Below, in pieces: positions 1 through 12,100 of a stretch of 64,000 nt of DNA. Each line of letters opens with the position of its first letter. The stretch's first letter is position 1. The position numbers were made by a program, and so were the translations under genes. The notes under the pieces were generated by a model. That model made no database searches. It had not been told where the DNA came from and saw only the letters and a program-made list of their open reading frames with translations. Source of the stretch: Patiria pectinifera (Eukaryota; Echinodermata; Asteroidea; Valvatida; Asterinidae); assembly GCA_029964075.1 (NCBI GenBank), contig CM057130.1, forward strand, positions 7,936,001-8,000,000, given 5' to 3'.

Positions 1-2783
1 GTTGTTTTTGCCGCTGATCCCACCCAAATCGGAAGGCTTCACTGCCGTAGTGCTGACGTACGATCGTGAGGAGAGTTTGTTTGAAGTCATCCGTCGTATC
101 TCACAGACGCCGAGTCTCTCCAAGGTCCTGGTTGTCTGGAACAACCAGGAGAAATCACCTCCTGCAGGTAAGATCCAACAGTCATTATCATGCAGAATAG
201 ATGATAAGCCCCGCCCCCATTAAGCCCCACCCCCATGATGTTTGGACCAATCACAGCCTTGGCTGTACAGCCAAAGGTCTGACAAAAGTCTGACATGCAT
301 GCCTTCATGCATAATGTAACACAAAGTGTGGCAATGGGGAGATGCACATGTTTCCCATGTGCAAAGTGGGCGTGGCTAATAACCAAATCTGGAACAGTCT
401 ATTTCTTTCTAATTTTTCGAAAATGGTTCCTAAAATTTCAATTATTTTCAATTTCACATTTGTGTATTTTTTGGATAAAGTCACAGCATTCTGCATGCTT
501 ATCTTTATCTGACATGATCAGTTCTCATTTAATAAATATCAATCCTATTCAGATATTGATATTTCGTAACATTCGTAACATTCGTTTAATACTGAATATA
601 AAGCCACTACTGTGTAAATACTGGTCGTTTGTATGGGTGGGTTTTCTTTCTATTCAGAACCCTTCTTTTGCAAGAATTAAACCATTTTACCTTTCTGAAA
701 ATGTTTTTAAATCAAAATTGATTGAATAGATTTTAAACTTGATTTTAAAAAAATTCTTGACAACTGCCTAAAAGACAACTTTGATAATATGCAGCAATGG
801 CAACTCATAAATGTTAATCAATCGATTACTTTCCTAAACTAGTCATTGTCTGAGTTAAATAAGCTATCTCCATCATCAGCTAGTGGTTTCCTGAGAAAGC
901 AGGTCATGCTTTTTCCTTTTTCAATTTATCCCGTCTCCTGGAAATGAGTCGTCCGTGTGCACTTTCATACAATAAATACAGATTGCTTTTAAATGCTTGG
1001 CTTTTCGAAGTGCTGCACTGACTTTAGTGCTTTCTTGTTTAAATCCCCACACTAGTTCATATTGCACGCTATAAATGGAAATTGCATTTTTATTTTTGGG
1101 TTTTCTAACACAAGAAGGAAGTGCAGAAGGAAAACGACAAAAGGAAATTGCATTCTGTTTTCATGAATTTTTTCTTGAAGAACTTCATACAATTAGTTAA
1201 TAGGCTGCAGTTCCTCAGATCAGCTGGTTTCTTCATTTTCCACTTAACATTTATGCCATTAAACATTGACAAACACTGCATCAAGTCTGGTAAAGCTTGG
1301 AATTTCCTCTTTCTGTTTTTTTTGGTGTGTTACTTCCCAGTTTCGTGCCTGAGTTAACATAAATCCACAATGTTAATTCACCAGATGGTTTGCTTTTAAA
1401 GTTAAAAAAATTGAAATGAAAAGTGAAAAAAAAATGGATCAGTGAATTTTACATGATTCCTACATTGAATTCAAATCCTCAAGGCAATTTTGTTTTTTTT
1501 GTACATGTAGTTGAGAAGTGGCCCAAGATCAACAAGCCACTTAAAGTCGTACAGACCAAAGAGAACAAACTGAGTAATCGGTTCTACCCTTACGACGAGA
1601 TTGAGACAGAGTGTGTCTTGGCCATCGACGACGACATCCTGATGCTGACCCCAGATGAACTGGAATTTGGCTACGAGGTAAAAACATGCATCCATTTCAG
1701 TCCACTTTGACCAGTTACATTACAGATTTTGTTTCGGTGACCATGGAATTTCAAACTTGATTCTTTTCTTTACTCAGAGCCTACATTTTCTGAAGTATAT
1801 ATTCTGTTGTAACTGGGTGTCTCGATTACCTTTCTTTGAGTACATTTTTTTTAATTTTTTTTTATTTTTTGAAGGTATGGAGGGAGTTTCCAGACCGTTT
1901 GATAGGCTACCCTGCCAGACTTCATCTATGGGACGAGACTTTACTCAAATGGAAATACGAGTCGGAGTGGACTAACGACATCTCTATTGTGCTCACCGGA
2001 GCAGCATTCTACCATAAGGTACGACCTCTGACCAAGGTCAGGTCAAAGTTGTCACATGCATCCCTGCTTTGTCCTAGGTTCTCATTTGTGTCAAGGCGGA
2101 TTGCTTTAACACTTGCTGTCTTGAGTGTAGCTTTTTGGCCAAGTTTTGGACAAGCCAATATCCTTCACATCAAGTGCATTTGAAGATGCTAACCTCAATC
2201 AGGGGTAATAATATTGTAATAATATTTGTGCTTTCTATATTTGTTTGTTTGCCTACTTACAATTGCTACCTTTGACCTAAGTGGAGAGTAAACCAAGGTT
2301 ATGTGCTGCAAGTCCTCTTGCCAGTGTTTGGGCCGGCCTGGTGTCCACCCCATTAATCTTGATTAAACAGACAAACTATCCTTAGTTTACCGGTAGTAAC
2401 AATGACATTTATCTGTAAATTTGGTCCCCCCTGTGTAGTATTTCAGCTTTCTGTACACCCACAAGATGTCGCCCCACATCAAGTCTTGGGTGGACGACCA
2501 CATGAACTGCGAGGACCTGGCCATGAACTTCCTCATCGCCAACGCCACGGGCAAGCCGCCGATGAAAGTCACGCCTCGCAAGAAGTTCAAGTGTCCCGAG
2601 TGTTCCAACATCATCTCGGCCGACCTGACGCACATGGTGGAGCGGTCGGAGTGCGTGTCAGAGTTCGCTAAGGTCTACGGGATGGTGCCGCTCAAGACGG
2701 TTCAATTCCGCGCCGATCCGGTGCTTTACAAGGACGATATACCGGAAGAACTGAAGCGATTCCCGAATATTGGAAGCTTATAG
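1..2783 (+). CDS. EXT2: Exostosin-2 (EXT2), C-terminal exons, 5' partial
   Basis: Golgi type II membrane glycosyltransferase; with EXT1 it forms the heparan sulfate co-polymerase. Four coding exons are visible: 1-167 (starts outside the window), 1511-1677, 1875-2018 and 2439-2783, all with GT-AG borders and compatible phases, giving about 274 residues. They cover the C-terminal GT64 domain. Seen: [23 protein letters not shown], the metal-binding acidic run [14 protein letters not shown], the segment [26 protein letters not shown] and the terminal FPNIGSL followed by TAG. The FPNIGSL ending and the [10 protein letters not shown] segment match EXT2 rather than EXT1 or the EXTL proteins (family knowledge). 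No frameshift or stop is seen. The N-terminal exostosin (GT47) half lies upstream of the window. Confidence 0.95.
205..390. repeat. Short interspersed repeat in an EXT2 intron
   Basis: A GC-rich stretch of the type AAGCCCC(A/G)CCCCCATGA followed by GACCAATCACAGCC. The same string occurs at 29157-29195 near the PPP1R32 gene, so it belongs to a dispersed family. The CCAAT core comes with the repeat and is not evidence of a promoter here. Confidence 0.5.
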
Positions 2784-4052
2784 CACTTGCTTCAAGGTAT
2801 AGGTATTTATAACTTGATAATTCCCATAGATGTGTACTGTTTTATTCAAAAAGTTGTCTAGTCAACAAACATTTTTTTCAATTTGCAAGACTGTTTGTTG
2901 GAAATCTTCTCTTTTTTCAAAACACGGGCATGTCAAAAGAGACAATACCTACTTTTTGTGAAACTCAACACGCCCATCCCTTTGTGGAAATATGGACAAA
3001 ATATGCATATGTGCTAACCAAAAAATTGTGATATTTGAGGTTTTTTTGTTTTAATTACTATGCAAGTGTACCATTTTGCTTGTGAAGCAAAGCTTTTGCA
3101 GTTTGGGGAGTTTTCGAGGCATCTAATGTCACCATTTAAGAAATTTGTTCAAAATTCTTTCAAAACTTTTTTAGCTAATTAAAGACCTGTATTTACGTTT
3201 GATACTTTTGATCGAGTAACTTCACAAGTGAAGTACAAAATACTCCAATCTATGATTGGTACGATTGGAAAGTCAATAATTGGACATAATTTGTCTTTCT
3301 TCAAATCACAACAAATCGATTCCAAGGCAGTACTTAAGCTAAATGCAAATGGAACTTCTTTAATTTCATGTGTTTTTTCCCCTGAAAATCAAAAGAATCT
3401 TAAAAACTAACCTTGTTGAATTTCAGCAGACTTGACAACATTCTTTCAAGAAAACTTTGGAACCTATGCACACACATGAAACCCTTTCGTTAAAACAGCC
3501 CCACAATTTCAAGCTGTTCCGTAAATCAATATTTCACAAAGTTTTTCACCAATCCCATCTTTTGTTGGGTTAATTTTTCTGTCAACAGTTCAGAAATTCC
3601 AAAGGTCCTTTAAGGGTCCTTAAAGATTTTGTGACAAGGGGATCTACTTGTGCATGTATGAGGAAAATATTCCCTTTTTGCAAATTGAAAGGAAGTACAG
3701 AGAGTTATCTTATCTTGGTTCTGTGCTTCTTAAGTTTTCTCCCTGTCGAAACATTTTGTCTTTTGTTTTTTTACTTTGACTTTTGAAAAAACTAAGGCAA
3801 TAAAGACATTTCTCATCAGCAAAATGTAAAAAAAAAAGCTGAAAATGGGCCTTCAAATTCTACATTATATATGTGAATTTTCTTCAGTAAAGACAAGCAA
3901 ACATGCATAGCATTGAATATTCAATATTCATAAGTACATGTACTTAATAGCACAATTAAAACTCGCCTAAATACTGGCAATGTTTCTATGTACAGAGTAA
4001 ACCTGACCGTTTTTTACAACTGTAAGTTATTTTTTAGGTATATTATGTAAAT

Positions 4053-4058
4053 AATAAA
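4053..4058 (+). terminator. EXT2: Candidate EXT2 polyadenylation signal
   Basis: AATAAA about 1.27 kb past the EXT2 stop codon. Another AATAAA lies at 3799-3804. Which one is used cannot be decided without transcript ends. Confidence 0.35.
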
Positions 4059-6500
4059 GTATTTTTTCGACATTAAAGGACTTAACTTGAGATATAACTG
4101 TTAAAATTTTTGTAATTACTTTTGTAATAGTACTGTTCCTACTTACTGTGGATAGACAACCTAGACTTGTACATGTCTGTCACAAAGCATTAGTCTGTAA
4201 AGATACCAACATCCGAAGATATTTAAAAGACAGTTAGTTGGTTTTTAAAAAAAAGTAGGTGCTGTATGTACCAAAAGTATTGACGTTGATAAAAAAAAAA
4301 AATTGCTTTTATTTTATGTACATGTGTAAGCATAAAATTTGATTAGGATGGATTACGGTTTTCCAATTGATACCTTAACAAATGTGTGTGGTTGTACAAA
4401 ATAGTTTTTTGAAGACCGTTTTTGCTTAATTTGAGCCTAAAGTGTGTCCTATTGCCAAAGAGTGTCAAGCAGGTGCTGTAGTGATGTCAATTAGGTATTA
4501 GATTTTTTAAACAGACATAATTTCTTAAAACCCCCAAATCCTGCAAATCCAAAACTTTGGCCAGTTTGATAAGCACGAACAAATATTTGCCAAGCTGAAG
4601 CAGATTACCAGCCAAAGTGTTAAACTGTATGTGAGGCGTTCTGGCAAAATTGCGACAGGCTGCCGTGAAGGAAAATGCTTACAAACAAACTGAATTCGGG
4701 GTGATTTTTTGTCTCGATTTTTTAATTTATTCATATTTGTAATCTTTGATATGTCTACTACACATGCGTTTATATAGTCTAATATTTGTGGAATAAACTT
4801 GTTTTTAAGGAAAAACAATTGGCATCTTTCATTTTCACGAACACAAAACTCGAACTTTTAAAGGCCTTTTTTTTCTCAGTATTTTACTTTTCTGACATGT
4901 CGGTAAACGCAAACTTTAAACAGCCATTACTTGATAATGGAATGTCACATTGAAGTGCAACAAACAGTATTGTGAGGAGAATTTTATTCTCTTTCCTAAT
5001 ACCAACAAAACCTCGCTTCACTCTGCCCAGTTCTGTCTCATTTTGCCAGAGAGCCTCATGTATAGGGTTAAAAATATCCAAGCACGAGCCAAAATTATGC
5101 AGGCAGTTTAACTACACAGTGTTGAGTTGAAATAGTTTAAGGCTGTGTCCCAGCATAATAGACTGTTTCGTTCAGTCCTGCCCAAAGGTGTTTGTGACAT
5201 GCGTGCACGGCTGACACATGCAGTGCGGTATTGGACAGGCCCAAGTGTTGTTGCCGGACGTGTGCAGTGAACTGGACCTAATGGTTGAGTCTATTTCCAG
5301 GGAGTTAAAGTTACATAAAAAAATAAGAGGCATCCATTTTAAATTGTAGACTATTTGTAACTGTAGACCTATTTTATAAGACATAGCTAATAGGATTTGT
5401 GTTCTGTTCCGCCACCCACCACTTGTTTTTACATGGCTGTTATATCTTTCTTTCTTTTTTTATAAGTGAGCATTTCAGCTTCTCAGATTAGAAGACTAAA
5501 GTAATGTTGCACATTGGACATTAATTGCATGCAGCATTTGATACATAAAATAAATATATAAATTCATTTTCTAACTTGATGGCCTTAACTGAGCCGAACC
5601 CTTGCGTGGACATTTTAGTAACGGGCAATTCCAGCAATATGAAAGGAAGTGTAATGGTCGTGACGGAACCAATTAATCATGATATAGCACGTTATTAATG
5701 ATTCAGAGAAGTGATCCAAAACTCATTGGCTGTAATCTCCTTTGCCATTACTAGATGAATGATAAGATTTGAAAAATTGTAAACGTCGATGTACATGTCG
5801 ATGTACATGTCTTTAAAAAAAAAAAAATTATGACAAAAAAGTGAAAATGTAATTAAGGACATGTTGATGCATAAATAACTTCGAATTGATGAATGTGTTC
5901 TAAACTGTTTGATATCTTAATAACAAGCTCCACTTACAAGTCACGATGGAAATTTGAATCTGTTGATTTTTCATCTCAAAGTGTAACCGATCTCCCATAG
6001 CCAGACTGTTTAGTATATCTTTATACACAAGGCCCAATTCCTTATCACAGAACCACCAATCATCTATAGTAGTGTCCTATGACACTGTACTCCAACAGTG
6101 TACAGATGAAAGTATTGATGACAAATCTAGCTTGCGGCATTGCAGTTTCCTTTCTAGCAGCAAATGTTGAAAAGATTAACCGGACGAGCAATTGTCCCGT
6201 TTATTTTGAGCCCCTCGTTCCCTGCTCTGTAAATGCAAGGCTTTGTTATTGCAATTGACTTGTGCAGTGGCTTTCAAATCAATGTTGGTAATGGAGGTAC
6301 ATACAGTATTAACTAATGAACATACATGTACAGTGAATTGTTACTGGGTGGTCATGAATCACAGTGTAAGTAAGGCATATTGGATGCTCTTGGTTTGTTG
6401 GATATCACAGTGGAACGCTGCTGTAACGAACATCGCAGAATCTACAGAAAATGTTCGTAATTAGTGATTGTTCGGTATAGCGATTTTGAGCTGCCGGTAC

Positions 6501-6983
6501 TTAAAGATATAGTCCATCATTTGTAATTTGTGCATTTTGTTCATTTGAAGCAACAAAAGTGTTTAAAATCTAATGAAGGATACTGAACAACTAACCTGAT
6601 GAAGTTTCAGCTCAGCTTCAGCTGTGTATTCCAAGAAAAACAGCATTGTAGGATATCAATTTCAAATCAAAAGTTGCTGAATCATGTTTTGAATTGTAGC
6701 TACATGTATACCCGATGTCGTGCACTGATCCGATGAATTATAGCAACCGTGCGTGCCTGTGCGTCATGCCAATGCTTGCGCGCACTGCGCCAAATAACAA
6801 AACGAACTTCTAATTCGTTGGAAAGGCCTTCTTTCGTTGATAACTTCAAAACGATTGCTTGCCAGAAAGATTAATTTCACAGCGAGTTTAGTCCACTTAC
6901 TATCTATCAACCAAGTATGTTTTTCAACAATAATACGCCAGCTACTTTTTCGGATGGCTGCAAATGATGGACTATAGCTTTAA
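6501..6983. mobile_element. MITE with terminal inverted repeats
   Basis: The left end TTAAAGATATAGTCCATCAT is mirrored by the right end (CAAATGATGGACTATAGCTT, inverted), an imperfect terminal inverted repeat of about 23 bp around roughly 480 bp of non-coding sequence. No transposase frame is present, so it is a non-autonomous DNA element. Confidence 0.7.
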
Positions 6984-8643
6984 AATGGCAATGGGTGGCT
7001 TTTCCCTTCTGTTCCTTGTGGAAATAATAGCCACCCATCACACATCAACATTCAAACACGATACACCACGGGTCGTTTGACATTTGGGCATTAAACATGG
7101 CCCCAATAGCGTTGAATATAACTGGCAGATGTTTGTTAATCTTTTGACTTTTTTAACAACAGTGTTTAGTACGTTTTGTACATGGTGTACAAGCATGGAG
7201 TTCGGTATAGCCGAATGTCTGGTATAGCGGTGTTCGGTACAGCGGTGTTCCGCTGTATTACAAAAAAACAATTGTCACCTGTCATCACAAATGAGCATAA
7301 AGTCATATTTTATTCCAAATCGAGGCAGGGATGGACAGGGCTCTATAGCCTGATTTCCTTTAGTTTTTTAATGCCTTATAATATTAATCCGTGGTTAAAA
7401 ATTGAATATCATTTTAATATTGCACATCTGGAGGGTTAAGCTTGGGTGGGGGACCTTTGGTTTTTACAGCTCATTAGTTTAATTCTTTGAGTGATTGATT
7501 GAGCCCACCAATTGTTACTTCAAAGGAGGTATTTCCAATTTTTGCATACAAAGAATTTATTGGATTTGACCGATGCAGTAGGGTTCCTATTTGGGACTGG
7601 GATTAAAAAGATGGCTTAGAGTTGACAGATGGAACACGTGAAAAACAGAAAATGGAGTTGGGAAAATAAACATTTTCTGCGACACAAATTAAACAAACCG
7701 TCACCTGACTTTGGCAAAAATATATTTTGGGTAAAAGATCATGTGACTTTAGGCACAGTTTGTGGTGACAAGTGGCAAATTACTACTTATTATATTATAA
7801 AATTGCTTCTGGAAAAAAATTAACAAATCTACTTTAAAATAGTTTTATCTTGTAAATTGAATTCCTCACCTTATTATGTAAAAAAAAAATACCTTTAAAA
7901 TGGAGAAAGTATTGAAATAGCTGTTAAAACATTATAATAATCATATCACTGCCACATATAATTTTACTTACATTTAATCAAATGATTAAAAAAAAAGCAA
8001 CAGGCTGACTATAAATAAAAATGATGTAATGTGTATACATTTGGGCTATAAATAGAAACTGATGTAATCCTTGACATAGAGAGTTTTGGTCCATTATACT
8101 TGCTGTAAATCATATGTACATGTACACATTTTGCTGCATAGTTTTGTATACCAGCAGTCTTGGTGTTGAAAACTCCACTTACGTATGGCGAGACAGTCGT
8201 TGCTTCAATTATGCTCAGGGTTTATCATTTTACAATAAAAAGTGAACATTTTGTACATAAATGAATGACTCCTGTCTGGGTTTTTGTTTGTTTGTATTTA
8301 AATAAACAAAAGTACATATTTTCAAAGATAGAATTACTGGTATATTCATTTCAAAATGTGTACTCTTTTGTTTGCACCTTAAAATTGTGTTTCACTAATT
8401 GCAATTTATTTCCATTTTTTTTTTTAAATTATGTAATCCTTTCCTAACATATACCTTTTGACAAATGGAAAAATCCATTGACCACAGATCAGAAGCTATT
8501 ACTGAGAAGACAATACACATGCCAACGTCTCAAAGGTTCTTACATTTGATGTGCCCATGCATTTTAGCAAGTTGTAAACACCGTATCGGTCGAAAGAGCA
8601 TTGAGCACAAGCGTGAGACCGGCATGTCAGCGTAACATCAGTA

Positions 8644-8796
8644 ATAAATAATGAAAGGTTTGCGGAAACGCCATGTGCGAATAATTTCTCAACTAAGAGA
8701 ATGGTTCTGACCTCTGGTTCTTTTCTTTTCAGAACCATTCTCTTAGTTGAGAAATTATTAGCACATGATGTTTCCCGCAAACCTTTCATTATTTAG
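8644..8796. mobile_element. Foldback element, about 153 bp
   Basis: Nearly the whole segment is palindromic. The left arm contains AATGAAAGGTTTGCGG and AACTAAGAGAATGGTTCTGA, and the right arm is their inverse complement. The arms pair over about 65 bp with a short loop near 8710-8730. This is consistent with a tiny MITE, and a transcript would form a strong hairpin. Confidence 0.7.
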
Positions 8797-9130
8797 TATC
8801 TCCAAAATGCAAAGCCTCAAATCTTACTTAACATCAGAAATGGCTTGTAATTCTGGTCATTCATTGGAAAATGAGGCAAGAAAAAAAAATTCAGGAAACA
8901 GTTTGAAGAGCCCAACTTATGTGAAACAGAGTCTTGCTGCCACTTGAGTGCCAATTTAATATCCGCTAAAACCATTATCCTGTTAGCACTTGTATTACAT
9001 TGTATGACAATGTCTTAATGTTCCCTGATGAATTCTCCAAACCATACAGGCAGGGCGGATTGGGGCGTAACTGGTTCCAATTGGTTTAGGGGTGTGTATG
9101 GCAGATCTGATTACACCTTTAAAATGCGAT

Positions 9131-12100
9131 TCACCTTGTGGCTAGGATGGCGTAGCATCGCGGCGACGTGACTGGATCAAAGAGTCGGACTAATGCTGCA
9201 CTACGGACGCTCTTCTGTGGATGGGACACGGGATGAAAATAAAGGTTTGAATTGAAAGGAAACCCCATTACAATGTACAGGGGTTCGGTCAATTTTGCTA
9301 CACAACTGTTTTAGGGGCTGCTTAATGATAATAACACGGGTATTTTTTAATACAACTTAGAAGTCAAACAAAAGTGTAGGTACATGTAACTCTATAGATG
9401 AATCCAGACTCATGACACATGTCTGGTGGTTTTTTCTCTTAAAAAAAAAAGCATTTTTCAACAAATATTCGAATTCAAATAGAAGTGATCTCAATTTTTG
9501 TTTAATGAAGGAACTGTTCTCTGGTAAGCAGTGTGGCAATAATTAGTTTGGAGACCACAACCACCCCCCCCCCCCACACCCCCCCCCCACCCCCACCCCC
9601 CAAAAATCCCACTATTATTGATAAAATAATAAGAGAAAAGGGGCAAATTTTCAACTTGATGTACAAATTCTGAACCAGAACTTAAATGACAAGCTTTCTC
9701 TTTCGTGAGAGGGTAGGTATTTTGGAATCAAAATTTCAATGAATCTCACTGATCTTGATTGAAAATGTTCAGCTGCGTGCAAGACTGAGAAGTATTACCT
9801 GTTCCTGAAGGTAGCAGAGTCTATCCAGCATGAAGAGGCCCTCTATAGTCGGGGAGAGGGCAACCCTGAGTTGGTTGAGTGCTTGTAGCTGGCAGAAGTA
9901 TGGCTGGTGACGCTCGGCATAGGCGCTGATCACTGCATCGGAAAGCTATCAGAATGTGGCACATGCGACAAAATCTCATCAATGGATAGCACAATAAAGG
10001 TAATTGGGCAAATCAAACTATTCACAGGATGAAATTTCCGTCGGGGTGATGTAAACTGAATAGTGGGTTTTGCCTTCCTATGAATAAACCACAGAGCTAT
10101 TTTAAATTACTAGAGCGCTAACTTTGTGTACAAAGTAATGCCTGCTGGGCGCATCCATGTTTGTGCACAAACCTATGGAGACCTAAAAATTTTGTACGGC
10201 TTTTGTACGGCTATCTGCGTTTGTATTTCATACCGGTGCGTTATCGAAGCCCAAAACCGAAGCACACGATCAGCAAATGAGCGTGTCATTTTACTCTACG
10301 CAAACAGCGCAACGTGTGCGCGTATTCGCTGCAGATGCTTTTTGCCGTCATGTTTTTTTTAACCGTCAATGACGCGCTTAAGTTGTTTGGGTGTTACTAG
10401 AAAGCAGGAGGTCGTGGGTTCGAGTCCCACCCGAGTGATTTTTTCCAACTTTCACTCGGGAGGTAACACACTGAGTATACAGTGTTTAAAAACGTTGTTG
10501 AAGGGCAAAACCTAATTTGATTGTTTGGGTGTGTTCTACTTGCGCGTTGCATGTAGAGTACACTTTCAAAATTCAATCCATCTAATTTCATTATGTTCAC
10601 AAACACGCACATGAATTCAAAATGTCTGCGCCCAGGACGGCTTCAAAGCGTCTCCGCGCGCAGAATGGCGAGTTAGCGCTCTGGTAATTTAATATAGCTC
10701 TATGGAATAAATACATTAGTTGCGGTATCCGCTGCTATATCAGATTCGAACCAGCCAACCGACCCGGCAAGCTCGGTGGTCCAGTGGTAAGAATCTGCAC
10801 CAGTAAGCAGGTTGTCGGTTCGAGTCCCGCCCGAGTAGTCTGTGAATTCTTTCTCACAATCATTCGGGGAAAACACTGAGTATACAGTGTTTATAAAAAT
10901 ACATCGCTGAAGGACAAAACCCAATATTCAATTTATTGGACTAAGCTAGCTATGCACAATGGTCTTTCTGTACTCTCATGCTGTATGTAGTTTTGAATGC
11001 AAGGTTGGAGAAAGATGGCCTTGACCAGTTCAAATCACACCAGAGCATTTCTGGTTGATTTTGATTTGATTCTAGCTTCATATTTTTGGTTTACCTAGAA
11101 TCTCTTTTCTTCTTCAGAAATAATTGTTGCTTACTATTTAAAAAAAAATTTTTTTGCCCCCCCCCCCCCATTTTCTTTTCGTGAATATTTTAACCCTAAC
11201 CATCCCAACCTTTCAAAATCCAGCTCCACGTTTTGTTGTAATCTGTTAGAGCAAGCACTGCACTGGTAAACTGATTATGCTTTACATGGGGTCCGGCATA
11301 CCACCATAATCATAGTCCAACAGTTTAGGTGTTGAGTTACCATACATGTATGGCATTGGATTTTGCCAGAGTGAAGACGGTTCCTTTAGTAAATCACTCA
11401 AGGCGGATAGGGTTAATGGAAAAGTTGCTGCAAAGTGCTTAATTGGAGAAACAAAAATACACAGCAGATAGGAAAAAGGTAGATGAATAACGGACTGACA
11501 GATGAGAAATAAAGGACTGACAGATGAAGGAAAACTGAGAAGTAACAGCAAGGTTTTTATACCTTAGAGTCATCAAACTGGAGTTTCTTCAGAGCTTTTC
11601 TGGCATATTCAAGGAAGCTTCGACACTTTGGAGCAAGCTTTCCAACATTTTCTGACCTGAAGAGAGAAGTGTCAATTATATATTTCAATCAAATTATCAG
11701 AAAATGTATCAACTATAATCTCTTCTATATGTAAATTTATCTTACTACTCCCAGTCTATTAAGTTGTCACTGAATCCAAATATCTGCCCCTAAATCACTG
11801 CAACACCAAAGAACAATTTTCTACCTCGGCAATGTAAGACTTTTAATACTCCAACAGGAAGAGAGAAGCAAACAGGCCCGTCACCCAGAGGGGCCAGCTC
11901 CCCTCCCCCCAATCGGCAAAAACCATAAGCTTAAACAGTATCTACGATTGTGTTTTTTCTTGTGTGCCCCCCCTAGCTGGTACTGTGGCCTCCCCCACCC
12001 CCTAATTCCCGAAGCTGGGGACGGTGCTGGAAGCAATACTTCCATTTTCAATTAAAAGGCAAATGTTAATAATCTCCTAATTGTGCTGTCTAGCATTTAC

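Larger units (their letters stand above)
2784..9130. other. Intergenic region between EXT2 and METTL25
   Basis: Convergent 3' ends of EXT2 (+) and METTL25 (-). AT-rich with no convincing coding exon. It holds the EXT2 3' UTR with candidate polyadenylation hexamers at 3799-3804 and 4053-4058, a MITE at 6501-6983 and a short palindromic element at 8644-8796. The open frames here are short and unrelated to recognisable proteins. Confidence 0.6.

Noticed and set aside
1836..2183. 115-codon frame overlapping an EXT2 exon
   Set aside because: The middle is the real EXT2 exon 1875-2018; the flanking parts are intron read-through.
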